Shown one piece after another: positions 1 through 11,873 of a DNA stretch of 54,496 nt. The DNA is from Saprolegnia diclina VS20 (Eukaryota > Oomycota > Saprolegniomycetes > Saprolegniales > Saprolegniaceae). The notes beneath the pieces are model-generated. The model searched no databases and was not told the origin of the DNA. It saw nothing but the letters and a program-made list of their open reading frames with translations. The stretch covers positions 445,197 through 499,692 of the forward strand of contig NW_008246095.1 in the NCBI RefSeq assembly GCF_000281045.1. The letters are read 5' to 3'. Numbering within the stretch: position 1 is the first letter of the stretch; every line of letters begins with the position of its first letter. Both the position numbers and the translations under genes were made by a program.

Positions 1-81
1 CGCTTCGTGGATGGTGACCGTCAAGCACATGAGGCCGTAGGGCTTGGGGGCGTCGAAGAGGGCGATGTTGCGAGCGAGCAT
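1..81 (-). CDS. 5' end of an unidentified protein gene (truncated by window edge)
   Basis: An ATG on the minus strand at 81 opens 27 codons that run off the left edge without a stop. The residues begin MLARNIALFDAPKPYGLMCL. I do not recognise the family from so short a piece. A CCAATCA element lies about 150 bp upstream (229-235), the same arrangement seen at most genes here, which supports this as a real start. The product cannot be named without sequence to the left. Confidence 0.5.
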   Translation of the reverse strand, partial: MLARNIALFDAPKPYGLMCLTVTIHEA

Positions 82-885
82 GCTGCTGGTAGTGTGTTGC
101 TGGGAGGAAGCAGAATGAGTTGTGAGCTCAAAGCTTGTTGCTGGTGCACGGTGAATCTGACAGGATTTGACCGGATCGCGTTTGCTCGTGTTTGGTTGTC
201 ATTGATGGTCATCCGGATACCAAGGTGGCCAATCAGATTGCGAGAAGATATGCGACAGACCAAAACACAACCGCTCGCCGTGTCCGGGTCGTTGTTGAAA
301 TGAGTTATTCAAATTTTACAGATCGAAGATCCTATTTCTAGGGTCGTCCGGCCTCCAACCCAATTTCCGGTAGGCACGAATTTCCGCGTCGCGCTGTGCG
401 CCTTTCAGGGCTTGTTATGCGCTAGCAATGCAAGTAATATGCACAGAATGATCCTCCAGTCTTGAACCAACAAGCAAATATACGGTAGGCATCCTCGCAA
501 TGTCCTTTTGACTATGCGGTAAACATTAGCCAACGCCGATTCACCTTACGAGAGTTCGTCGATTTCACGCAAGTCTCATTGCACGTGACGAGGTACATGC
601 AACGAAGATACGACGCGGCAAGAACACAGCCTCAACTCGAACCTTCTTGACGCCAAAGAATGCCAACCACGCAGAACCGACAACGCACGGCCGAGCAACC
701 AAGGCAAGAGATACTGCATCGCGCCAGTGCCGGGTCAGGATCGCAAGGCGTCGAAGTTCACATTTCCATCGATGTATTTTACCGACTGACATGTGAACCC
801 TTTCGCCGCTCTCAGCACGCCACGTGTACATATATATGAACGTGTACATACAACAGTATTCATTACGGAAAACAATATCTACACA
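82..885. other. Intergenic stretch, no gene seen
   Basis: This lies between the start of the truncated minus-strand gene (81) and the stop of the TPR gene (886). It holds the presumed promoter of the left-edge gene, with CCAATCA at 229-235, and the 3' flank of the TPR gene. Short open frames here have no coherent protein character. Confidence 0.6.
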
Positions 886-1815
886 CTAGTTGCCGAGCTC
901 GTGGAGACGCTCGAGACGGTGCTCGGGGTGGTGCTCGCACATGAGCGTGTCGTTCTGGAGCGCGGTCCACGCCTTCTTAAAGTACGGCTTGGCGGCCTCG
1001 TCCTGGCCGAGCTCGTGGAGGTTCTCGGCCATCTCTTCGCAGACGTAGCCGTCGCAGTCGTCGATCGACGCGTACTCGGTCTCGAGCTCGGCGAGGACCT
1101 TGATGGCGTCTTCGTTCTTCTTGGCCGCGCGCAGACCGCGGGCCACCATCCACTTGGCGAGGCGGATGCACTCGGCGTCGCCAATGGCTTTGCGCGCGGC
1201 GAGCGCGGCCTCAAAGTGCGTGACGGCGTCGTCGGCGTGGTTGGTCTCGAGGTAGCTCCAGCCGAGGTTGTCGCCGAGGACCGCGACCCAGCGCGTGGCG
1301 TCCGGGTGCGTCGACTTGGTCGCCATCGCAAACGCGCGCTTGTTCCACGAGATCTTGTCGTTAGGGTCGTTCTGGAGCATCGCGAGGAGGTGCAGCACGT
1401 CCAGCGCGAGGTCCTCGTCCGGGAACGCCGGCACCGACTCGATGAGCGTCCACGCAGTCGCGAGCAGCGGGAGGGCCTTGGCCTTCTCCTTCATGTCGCG
1501 CAGAATGCGCGCGCGCTCGGCGTGGCAGCGGACGCGCACCTCGACCTTGAGCGGGTTGGTCGGTTCGTTCTTGTGCTTGAGGTCGTCGGCGGCGACCTCG
1601 GCTTCGATGGCATCAAGGACGGCGAGGCCCTCGGGGTACTTGGCGCGCTGGAGGTACGTGCGTGCGATCTGGGTCTGGATGCACCAGCGCTCCGTGGCCG
1701 GCATGATGGGGTTCTCCTTGATCATGTCGAGGAAGATGGCCTCCGAGCCCTCGGGGTCCGGAAAGCTCGAGAGCGCGTGGAAGTACGGGTGGTAGATCTT
1801 GGTAAAGTGGTGCAT
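886..1815 (-). CDS. TPR (tetratricopeptide) repeat protein
   Basis: A single-exon gene of 309 residues. The frame stays open further 5' (to 1947), but I chose the ATG at 1815 (MHHFTKIYHPYF) because the residues before it look non-coding. The protein is almost entirely helical with degenerate TPR units: pairs of about 34 residues with small and aromatic residues at TPR positions, clearest in the C-terminal half, for example around 'NLGWSYLETNHADDAVTHFE' and 'ENLHELGQDEAAKPYFKKA'. TPR proteins are scaffolds for protein-protein contacts. No catalytic motif, signal peptide or membrane segment is visible. The partner and pathway are unknown. The long open frame on the opposite strand is a codon-bias shadow. 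Confidence 0.8.
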   Translation of the reverse strand: MHHFTKIYHPYFHALSSFPDPEGSEAIFLDMIKENPIMPATERWCIQTQIARTYLQRAKYPEGLAVLDAIEAEVAADDLKHKNEPTNPLKVEVRVRCHAERARILRDMKEKAKALPLLATAWTLIESVPAFPDEDLALDVLHLLAMLQNDPNDKISWNKRAFAMATKSTHPDATRWVAVLGDNLGWSYLETNHADDAVTHFEAALAARKAIGDAECIRLAKWMVARGLRAAKKNEDAIKVLAELETEYASIDDCDGYVCEEMAENLHELGQDEAAKPYFKKAWTALQNDTLMCEHHPEHRLERLHELGN

Positions 1816-2614
1816 GGTGGTGCGAAGGCAAATGAAAAGTGAGCAGCCCACCGGACGCCTCCGACGTGCCGAAGTGGGTGACAAAATCCCGCGCGATCTG
1901 GCAACGGTATCTTGTCGTGTTTTTGGCAACTTGAACCAGAATGTCATTTTATTCGGTTCGTTTTATTTGATCGCAAGATTTGTATTGACGCGCGTGATGT
2001 GCAAAGATCCATACAAACCGAAGGTGTGTATTGTATTTGCGATGAGGTGGCGTGCATCCACCTTGAAGTTGCGACTAAAATATTCTCAACACTATCTGAA
2101 TCGCCTTCCAATATCTCAGAGTCGTCTCACGTGATAACGGCGATGTGGACGCCACGGGTTCTATGTCGCCTCGTCCCATAGAACCGGCAGGTGATGCCAC
2201 GGTTTATGAAAGGGCGAGCCGCAATACCATGGCAAGCACTGCGTTGACATCTTGCGAATCTTGGGGCGCTTTTCTATCGCTCAAGACAACATTGACGGAG
2301 GTGGGCAGCTAGGTCGACCCAAGCTGCATGGAATCGCCGCCATATGAGCCGCGATGGTGGCATCCTGTCGCTGCCAGTGGTTGTACTAGTAGGTAATATA
2401 ATGTGCACGCCTATGATAGCCCAAGCTCGCTCGATGCACATCAAGGAGGCAGGCGAGGAGCTGCAGATCATAAAGGACGAGAGACAGGTTTGAGAGTAAG
2501 ATGGGTTGCGACGTTTTTCATATTTAATTTACAACAGCACTTGCCTCTACTATGCTACATTCACACATCAAATAATATACGTGGCACAGGGACGCCACAC
2601 GCGGCAGCTGCCGA
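1816..2614. other. Intergenic stretch, no gene seen
   Basis: About 800 bp upstream of the TPR gene and downstream of the PH gene, less GC-rich than the flanking coding DNA. It should hold the TPR promoter and the PH gene's 3' UTR. No convincing open frame, RNA gene or repeat was seen. Confidence 0.55.
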
Positions 2615-3136
2615 TCAGCAGCTAAAGATGGCCGCTTGGAGGGCAAACTTTGCGTTCAGCTCGGGCTCGGTCGGTTGCCGCGGCTCGATCATGCGCACCC
2701 GAACGTCGCCGCTGAACGAAACCTTCTTTGTCAGGCGCCGCGGTGGCGAGTCGGTGATGGAGCGCTCGTCGTCGCTCCCTTGTGTCTCGGTCGTCGACGT
2801 CGTCGAGTCGCGCGACGTCTGCAGCTTGTTCTTGGCGTCGAGGGCGAAGAACGCGTTGAGCCACATGGCCCACGCGGTCTTGGAGGTCGCGCAGGCAAAG
2901 ATTTCGCCGTTCTCGATTGTCTGGACCCGGAGACCAAACTGCTGGGCGCTCCACGCGCCGCCGTGCACGACCGTGTACTTGACGGTGCTGTTGGCGTCGC
3001 GCTTGAGGCAGCTGGCGTGGGCGATCGTGAGCGAGCTGCCGTCGAGCGCCCAGTTCTGGAACTTCCACGTCGTGAGGCCGAGCCAGTTCTTGGCCTGCAT
3101 CTCGACGTTGGCGCTGTACTTGAGCGTGGTGGCCAT
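2615..3136 (-). CDS. Small PH-domain protein with a PP1-type docking motif
   Basis: A single-exon gene of 173 residues. The ATG at 3136 (MATTLKYSANVEMQAKNWLG) is preferred over in-frame upstream codons that read as non-coding. Residues about 8-100 have the pleckstrin-homology layout: a basic first strand, 'WKFQNWALDG', 'TVVHGGAWSAQQFGLRVQT', then 'ACATSKTAWAMWLNAFFA' as the final PH helix with its Trp. A Ser/Thr-rich linker leads to a basic patch and the tetrapeptide KVSF, which fits the [RK]VxF consensus for docking protein phosphatase 1. PH domains usually bind phosphoinositides or proteins, so a membrane-recruited phosphatase adaptor is a possible role (inference). Two CCAATCA boxes (3241-3247 and 3272-3278) lie upstream. 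Confidence 0.82.
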   Translation of the reverse strand: MATTLKYSANVEMQAKNWLGLTTWKFQNWALDGSSLTIAHASCLKRDANSTVKYTVVHGGAWSAQQFGLRVQTIENGEIFACATSKTAWAMWLNAFFALDAKNKLQTSRDSTTSTTETQGSDDERSITDSPPRRLTKKVSFSGDVRVRMIEPRQPTEPELNAKFALQAAIFSC

Positions 3137-3626
3137 CGCGGAGGAGATTGAGTTGTGCGACTTTCTGTCGTCCTGTGCTGCTCCAAGTTGAAGTCGCGCT
3201 GGCCTTTTTCTTCTGTTTGCAAGCGCTCGATTAATTTCAGCCAATCATCGTCAAGTTGCACCATGTGGCAGCCAATCACGTGCACGCGTCTTGACGGGCA
3301 AATTCCAGAACCTGGTTTTCGGGTTCTTCTTGATGGCTCACTGAAGTCTTCGCGTCGCAGCTGACGAGAGCTGCTGCCACGAGCCGCGACCACATCTGGT
3401 GTCGCACACAAGAGGGTGGAAGTGCTGGGTGGAAGAGAGGCTAAAATTCGAGAAATTCAGCGAGCTCGAGCGCAACTGTTGGCATCATGAGGGTGGACGA
3501 AACCGACCCTTGTCCACCTCTGTCCAAGCTTCGAAGTTCCCAGTTGGTGTTATAGATCAGATGGGCGCGTTATAACGTTGTTCTAGCGGTCGTAACAAGC
3601 AAAGCGGCTAAAAACACGCAAGATCC
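3137..3626. promoter_or_regulatory. Divergent promoter region between the PH gene and TTLL9
   Basis: 490 bp separate two head-to-head start codons. Two CCAATCA motifs sit at 3241-3247 and 3272-3278, about 105-140 bp from the PH start and about 350-385 bp from the TTLL9 start. A shared NF-Y-type promoter is inferred. No gene is seen inside. Confidence 0.5.
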
Positions 3627-5385
<1,759 letters not shown>

Positions 5386-6333
5386 CGAGGCTTCCACGAG
5401 ATCCAAATGTGCCACCTACCAAAACATCTCAGAGTGATGCAGTGGCTCATTGCGGCAGAGTGAAGAGGAGCGAGAACGCCTGAGGATCACACACGCCCTG
5501 CAGGTCGGGCAGCAGCAGATGTACAGTACCGTAATCGTGGACGACGACTCTTTTTAGCCATTTTCAGACATTAATTGCACTGGGCGAACGATCGCGCCAA
5601 CCACGATCGTTCGCCTAGTGCAATTAATGTCAGGAAGCCTACCTGGGCACTCATGCGGGGGCATGCGATCGGGTCGGCGCAAATGACCACCCGCACATTG
5701 GAAAGTCGACGCCCTCGCACGACACCGACGTCGACACCTTGGCCCGCGTTCTGCCCGACTCGAACGCCGAGAGGAGCTGCGTCTTATTTGCCGCGTCATA
5801 TTCGCCGCGTTTTGGGGGGGGGGTCAGGACTGCGAGACTATTCATCGTACGAGCAGGAAGAATTGAGCCCATGGCGTTGGACGCAGGTGGTGACTACACC
5901 GTGTCGTGCGCGCCGAGCTGTACCGGTACCTGTTGAAGTCCAGTGCGACGGTGGGTGTATTGGCTTGATGGCTTGAGCTCTTGCCGGGCTGTCAGTACTA
6001 GTAGCTGGTGGCATTCGGATCTGTCACTCAATCTTGCCAGGATCACTGGACACCAACGTCAGCGACACTGTCTGCGACTAGCCTCGCAGCTCTCTGACGC
6101 TGAAGCGCCGTTGCTGGGCACTTGCATGTTGTGACTGATCTGGCTGCGCTTGGTTCTTGCGTGGCATGTTGCTGCTACAGCCGTTGCCTATCACACTATA
6201 TTATGTAGAGTAAATAGTGTTCCTTGAGGTCAGCCCGTGTTGCCGTCGTTCAAAAATACCTTGTGGTTTGTATGCAGATCGTTTTGGTGGAAAAAAATTC
6301 GGGCACGGTCGCATTTGTCGACGAGAAACGAAG
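5386..6333. other. Gene-poor stretch with hairpin and poly-G tract
   Basis: About 950 bp between TTLL9 and the bZIP gene. It contains the inverted repeat at 5567-5631 and a run of ten G at 5814-5823. On the plus strand, about 5651-5938 reads as a partly protein-like stretch without a clear start. No family is recognisable, so no gene is called. The promoter of the bZIP gene must lie at the right end. Confidence 0.5.
5567..5631. repeat. Near-perfect 28-bp inverted repeat (hairpin)
   Basis: The left arm 5567-5594 and right arm 5604-5631 are reverse complements over 28 bp with one mismatch, separated by a 9-nt loop. Arms begin gacattaattgcact and end with cgaacgatcg. Complementarity stops abruptly outside the arms. 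It lies about 180 bp after the TTLL9 stop. It could be a 3'-end hairpin, a small foldback element or a protein-binding palindrome. Confidence 0.85.
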
Positions 6334-7278
6334 ATGAACAACAACCACCATGTCGGCGACCTCCGGTGCTCGGTCGCCATGTGCCCGAACGCAGCCCACT
6401 CGCATGGCATGTGCGTGGCGCACCTTCCGCGCATGGGCCGCTCCGAGCAGCCGTACTACATGGAGCACAGCAACCCGGGCCTCTCGATGACGCGGCCGAC
6501 GCTGAGCAGCGACTACTCGCGGGCGGACGCGATGTCCTCCAACCAGTGCGGCACGCCGACGTCGACGCACAGCGGCTCAGACAACTCGGAAGGGCACGGC
6601 AACGACTCGAAGCTGCGGCGGGAGCGCAACCGCATTGCGGCGCGCAAGAGCCGTCAGCGCAAGCTCGACAAGATCAACCACTTGGAGAACGAGAAGGGCC
6701 GCCTCGAAGACCACCGCAACAAGCTACTCAACGAGATTCGCCAGCTCGAGAGCCGCATGGAGGGCTCGGTCGCGACGACCAAGAAAATTCTCACCGACTC
6801 GGAGTACGAGGCGCTCCAGCTCGCGCGCACGCGCATCATCGAAGACGTGCACGCCATGTACAATGCGAGCATGATTGAAGAGACGATGAAGTACTTTCGC
6901 GAAGACTCGATCGTGAGCGGGCCGCAAAACTCGGTGCATTTGCGCGGGAAGGACGCCATTGTGCTCGACTACCTCTGCACCGAGTGTCTCTTCAAGAACT
7001 TCCAGATCACGCACACGCGCATCGACTGCGGCGGGCCGCGCAGCCAGCACTTTCGCGTCTACTGGGTCTTTACGGGCACGATCAAGGACACGGGCGAGTG
7101 CATGAACAAGGAGTTCCTCGACCTCTTCCGCAACGTGCTCGACCGCGAAGTGTCGATCGACGGTGTCTCCAACTACTCGTTCTCGGGCGACAAGATTGTG
7201 TACATTCACCGAACGGCCGACCAGGCCAAGTTCCTCTCCAACCTCGTGCGCATGTCGAAGCAAGCGTCCGCGCACTAA
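6334..7278 (+). CDS. bZIP transcription factor with N-terminal CHCH finger and NTF2/SnoaL-like C-terminal domain
   Basis: A single-exon gene of 314 residues. The ATG at 6334 (MNNNHHVGDLRCSV) is chosen because upstream in-frame residues look non-coding. Residues about 11-32 carry a C-x4-C-x9-C-x2-H unit (CSVAMCPNAAHSHGMCVAH), the WRKY19-like finger seen in triplicate in the gene at 39451. Residues about 98-150 are a canonical bZIP: basic region 'RRERNRIAARKSRQRK' with the N-x7-R core, then a leucine heptad coil ('HLENEKGRLEDHRNKLLNEI'). Residues about 175-310 ('MIEETMKYFREDS', 'FRVYWVFTGTIKDTGECMNK') have the helix-plus-sheet look of an NTF2/SnoaL-like ligand or dimerisation fold (moderate confidence). 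Predicted nuclear DNA-binding regulator; targets unknown. Confidence 0.88.
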   Translation: MNNNHHVGDLRCSVAMCPNAAHSHGMCVAHLPRMGRSEQPYYMEHSNPGLSMTRPTLSSDYSRADAMSSNQCGTPTSTHSGSDNSEGHGNDSKLRRERNRIAARKSRQRKLDKINHLENEKGRLEDHRNKLLNEIRQLESRMEGSVATTKKILTDSEYEALQLARTRIIEDVHAMYNASMIEETMKYFREDSIVSGPQNSVHLRGKDAIVLDYLCTECLFKNFQITHTRIDCGGPRSQHFRVYWVFTGTIKDTGECMNKEFLDLFRNVLDREVSIDGVSNYSFSGDKIVYIHRTADQAKFLSNLVRMSKQASAH

Positions 7279-7349
7279 ATTTGTTTATACCTGTTGCCCT
7301 TGTCTTCTTGTCTTGGCTCAGTAGCACATAGTCGCTTCAGCGCATCGCT

Positions 7350-8075
7350 CTACAACTCTTCCTTCTCCTGCGCTGCGGCTGTCGCCACCGTCACGTCGGG
7401 CACACATTGCATCTTGCCGGAGCGCGCCGGCAGCCCATACATGCTTCGGAGCGTGTCAAAGAGGAGGTGGCAGTCCGGCACCTACGACGCCATGAGCTTC
7501 AGCGTACACGAAACAAGTGATCGTACGCCACGCTGGGCGCAGACGAGGAGCGAGAGCGGCTCGACGCGCTCGATGAATTGCTGCGTGCGGACTACAAGAC
7601 GCCATGATGCTCACACACTGTGCTGCAGGAGCGTACAGGCGCCTGGGAACTCGGCAAAGAGGCGGTCTTCCAGAAGGCCATGGCGGTGAAAGTACGTGAC
7701 CTTTTGGTACCTGGCCCAGCGTTGAGACGTTTGCATGCGAAGAAGACGGAGGTACCAGTGGACGAGGCGGGCGCGGGCGCCATCGACCGCCTTGACGTGC
7801 GCCATGTTGCCGACCGCATACTCCTGCAACGCGCAGGCGGGATGCTCGTGGTTCTCGTGGAAGTCTTCAATTGTCCTAGATTCGCATGAGGCGACGGCGA
7901 CGGCCAAGGCAACGCTGTACTCCCAGGCGGCTTCGATCTCTTGCCGGCCAAACTCGGTGTGGAGCTTGTCGAACGTGTTGAGCTCCTGCGTGAGCTCGAG
8001 GAGCACGACGCTCTTGTAGAAGTAGAGCCCCGTCATGACGAGGTTGAGCAGCGTCAAGAGCAGCATCCAGTTCAT
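7350..8075 (-). CDS. Small membrane-anchored protein of unknown function
   Basis: Three exons (8075-7637, 7591-7527, 7481-7350), two 45-nt introns both of the GTACG...TAG type, 211 residues. The splice model is preferred to the unspliced frame because it keeps phase and joins conserved-looking segments ('QQFIERVEPLSLLVCAQRG' to 'DCHLLFDTLRSMYGLPARS'). The N-terminus (MNWMLLLTLLNLVMTGLYFY) is a single hydrophobic span fitting a signal anchor. The rest is soluble and mixed-charge. I do not recognise the family. The stop lies 71 bp from the convergent bZIP gene. Inverted CCAAT boxes at 8142-8147 and 8174-8180 lie upstream of the start. Confidence 0.7.
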
Positions 8076-8280
8076 CCTCGCGTCTTCTTATCCTCTTGGC
8101 CAACAAGCTGCTGGAAGCCGCGTCCGACATTGCACCCCTCGGATTGGTCAAAACAGCGGACGGCGGCGTCTTTGATTGGTCGTAGCTTGTATTTTTATTG
8201 TTACGACGAAATATTGTCATCTAGGAAACCTCGTCTGCTATTTGTGAGCGTTAAAAAAACTACCATAATTATATCGTCGA

Positions 8281-11200
8281 CTAGATCGTGTACTTGCCAT
8301 ACTTGTTGTCCGAGAGGCCGACCTCGAGCGTCTTCTCGTCCAGTATCCGCTGCAGCTCGGCCTTGGCCTGCTGCACCGCGAGGCGCGACGACCCGGTGAT
8401 CGACAAGTAGAGCTTGCGCTCGCCCAGCTGCGGCTTGCGGCCGGCGGGCAAGTACGTGCCGCGGCAAATCACCGACGCGCCCGTCATGTCGGCGACAATG
8501 TCCGACGCCTCCTTCTGCACGACCTTGTAGCGCGCCTGCTGCGGGTAGTCGTTGATCTCGAGCTCCTCGTGAAAATGCGTCGTCTCCTTGAGCGACAACG
8601 TCCCTTCCTTGATCGCCTGGAGACGCTCAATGACGAGGCGCGCCTTGTCAATCCCGGTCGCCGTACGCGTCGACAAGGCCGATGCATCGTCGTTCGACCC
8701 CGAGGCTTGGGCCTTGGCCGAACTCTCGTCGTCGTCGTCGTCCCGACCGTCATTGTCCTATGGTATGACACCCGAGTCAAGACATCTTCGCAGCCGAGAA
8801 GACACATACCGTTGCGTCTATCATGCCCTGGTCAATCTCATAATGGCGGCGCTGGGCGTCCGCCGCGCGCTGGGCCTCCGACTTTTCCGTCGCGTCAAAC
8901 GTAAAGCCCGAGCCGCCAAAGCCGCTGCCATGGTACCGCGCCAGACCATTCTTGACCTAATGCCATGGAACGTGATGCGTTCGTTGCGATAAGCGTGGGG
9001 TCTACCTTCTCCTTGAAGCCGTCGGCAAGTGCAATCAGCTCGGGTGGTACTGCTTGCTTGGCCGTCTCGAGCGCCTTGACCAAATCCGGGGCATACTCGT
9101 CCTCCTACGAAAATCGGTCCATCGCACTCCATGGTAGTCATCGTCGTGTACCTGGGGCGAAATGAACGTGTATGCGGTGCCCTTGCGCCCGGCACGGCCC
9201 GTGCGGCCGACGCGGTGCACGTAATCTTCAATGTGGTTGGGGCAATGGTAGTTGATGACGAGCACGAGGTCCTTGACATCGAGACCGCGACCGGCCACCG
9301 ACGTGGCCACCATGAGCGTGCGCACCTTGCGCTTGAAGTCGTCGACCGTGTAGTCGCGATCGACTTGGTCCTTCCCGCCGTGGAGCGAGAGCGCGGGATA
9401 CCCGGCCTTCATAAGGTCTTGAAACACCGTGTCGCACGCTTGCTGCGTGTTGACAAACACGAGCACGTTGCCCTTTTCGTACCAGACCCCGAGGAGCTGG
9501 AGGAGGCGCATAAACTTGTCGTGCTCTTCGCGGACCTCGGCGTACTGCGTAATGTCGCCCGACGCGGTGCTGCGCGCGCCGACCGTAATCTCAATCGGCT
9601 TTTTGAGCACTTTGCGCGCGAGCGTCTCGACGGCGCGGGGAAACGTCGCTGAAAAGAGCAGCGTCTGGCGGTCGTTGCGAATGTTCATCATGATCTTGGT
9701 GATCTGCGGCTCAAACCCCATGTCAAACATGCGGTCGGCCTCGTCAAGCACAACGTACGTCACGCGCTTGAGCGACACCATCTTGCCCGCGCTCATGCAG
9801 AGAATGTCAATCATGCGCCCGGGCGTGCAAATGACGATGTCCGAGCCGCGCTTCAAGTTGGCAATCTGCTCCGAGACCGACGAGCCGCCATAGACCGCTG
9901 TCGAGCGCAGCCCGAGGTCCTTCGTAAACTTCTTCGACTCGAGGTAGATCTGCTGCACGAGCTCGCGCGCCGGCGCCATAATGAGCCCGATCGGGCCCTC
10001 GCCGTCGGCCAAGGGCGGCTGGTCGAGAATATGCCGAAACATCGGCAGTAGAAACGCCAGCGTCTTGCCTGAGCCCGTCTTGGCGATGCCAATGACGTCA
10101 CGGCCCGACATAATGGCGGGCAACGCTTGGCACTGGATCGCAAACGGCGCTTCGTACGCCTGGCGCGTAATGAGCTTGAGGAGGCGCCCGCTGAGGCCGG
10201 CTTGCGTCCACTTGAGGATCGGGCGCGGGCAGTTCTTGCCGCGGATCTTGATCTCGAGGTCCTTGTGCACGTCGTTGATCTCGTCCGGCGTCATATTGGC
10301 GATTTCTTGCGGCTCAATGTAAAACTTCTTGCGAAACGCAATGTAGTCGACCTGCGCGTGATCCACGGGCTTGATGTCCTTGCGCTTTTGCTGCTCTTGG
10401 AGAATCTCGAGCGCCGTCCGCGTGTCTTCATCTTCCATCTCTTCGCCAATCGCGTCTTCCTCGGTACCTTGGTAGATGCGCCCCGTCTCCGTCTTCTTGA
10501 CCTCGAGCGGCGGCTCGTCGTCGTCGGCCTTGAGGAGTACGCCAGTGGTCATCGCCTTCTCTTCTTGCGCGCGCTTGGTCTTGATCGCGCGCATAAACTC
10601 TTCGAGCTCGCGCTTCTCGCGGGCGTCGCGCTCGGCGTCCGTCTCGACGAGCGGCTCCATCGGTCCTTCGGCCGTCGGCTTGACTGTGTTCGACTCGGTC
10701 GGCAAGAACGAGCCGTAAAAGTCGAGCCGTGGCCCCGACGTCGACATGATGTCTTCGAGCGAGATGACTTTTGGAGCGCCCTGTAACGGAAGCGACTGCT
10801 GCTCGATTGTATGCTCTTCGTTCGTGAGTTCGGCCATGAACGCATCGAGCGGGTCGATCTTGGTCTCTTGGTGCATCTTGGCCTTGTCGTCTTCAAGCTC
10901 CTTCTCCTCCTTCTCGTCCATGGGCCAAATGTGCACTTGCTTGACTTCGTCGTCGTCCTCGACGAGGAACCCCGTGTTGACGACAATCGGGGCTGGCACA
11001 ACGCTCGGGGCGATCGTCTTGGGCTCGGCCTCTTCATTCTTTTGGAGCTGCTGCTGCTGCTCGCGCCACAGTCGGAGGCGCTCGAGGCGCTTCTCCTTCT
11101 CCGCCTCTTCGAGCGCAGCCTTGTCTTCTTTGGCCGATTTCACCTCGCTTCGCGCAGACTTTTTCTTGTCTTTGAGCGCGAGGCCACCAAACAACGTGGG

Positions 11201-11563
11201 TCCCTTGGCCGGCTCGCGCGCCGGCGAGGTCTTCTCCGCCGTCGTCGCCGCCAATGGCTTGGCCACATCCGCATCGCGCTTCTCCGCCACGTCCTTCTTT
11301 TTCCGCGGCGGCTCGGGCGACCGCGAGTGTGACGTCTTGCGCTTCTTTTCCCGGTGGCTCTTGTCGCGGCTGCGGGATCGATCCCGGGACCGATCGCGGG
11401 TCCGGCTGCGGCTCCGCCGGCGCTCCTTCTTCTCGCGGCCGCGCTCATGGCTTCGGCTTCGCTTCCTGCTGCTGCGCTTGTGGCGGTCGTCCCTGCTGCG
11501 GCTGCGCCGGCTGCTCTTCCGCGACGACGACTCCCTCGGGCGGTCCTTCTTGCTGTCTCCCAT
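8281..11563 (-). CDS. DDX46: DEAD-box RNA helicase DDX46/Prp5 (pre-mRNA splicing)
   Basis: Prp5/DDX46 is the ATPase that lets U2 snRNP engage the branch point during prespliceosome assembly in the nucleus. Four exons (11563-9152, 9104-9006, 8956-8810, 8757-8281) give 1,044 residues, about the length of human DDX46. The start at 11563 begins MGDSKKDRPRESSSRK, followed by an RS/RD-rich N-terminus of about 130 residues. The helicase core shows AKTGSGKT (motif I), PAREL (Ia, Ala for Thr), TPGR (Ib), DEAD within VLDEADRMFDMGF (II), SAT (III), the RGLDVKDL region (V) and HRVGRTGRAG (VI). Downstream exons carry the Prp5-specific C-terminal region ('VPPELIALADGFKEK') and a KH-like tail ('LYLSITGSSRLAVQQAKAEL'). 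A CCAATCA lies 71 bp upstream. Confidence 0.96.
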
Positions 11564-11873
11564 CGCGCAACTTGCCAACTGCTGAAAAATATACGCGAAT
11601 TTTAATATTATGTTCACCCCACACACATTTCTACCAATCAAATCGCAGCCCCACGCTCGGTTCGATTTCGGCCATGCCAAGATCGCATGCCCCTGCGCCA
11701 TGACAGGTGACGACCACGACGACCGCCATGGCCGGCGACGACCTCGCCGACGCCACGCACCCATGCCAGCGCCGAGGCCAGCGCGGTGGCCCTTTTACCG
11801 CCATCCGCTCGTGGCGCCGTCGACGACGTCGGTGCAGTGTCTTGACGCATCCATATAGTAGTATTGTACATAC
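11564..11873. promoter_or_regulatory. Promoter region of DDX46
   Basis: 310 bp between the DDX46 start and the stop of the START-FYVE-FIST gene. It holds CCAATCA at 11634-11640 and an AT-rich patch near 11585-11612 directly upstream of the start. No open frame of note. Confidence 0.5.

Noticed and set aside
793-1842. 349-codon plus-strand frame over the TPR gene
   Set aside because: Codon-bias shadow of the minus-strand TPR gene. The residues (V/R/L/E monotony) match no family.
7592-7618. 27-nt intron alternative in the membrane-protein gene
   Set aside because: The donor 18 nt upstream gives a 45-nt GTACG...TAG intron that fits the other introns and also keeps phase.
10746-11585. 279-codon plus-strand Ser/Leu/Arg-rich frame
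   Set aside because: Antisense of the RS-rich N-terminus of DDX46.
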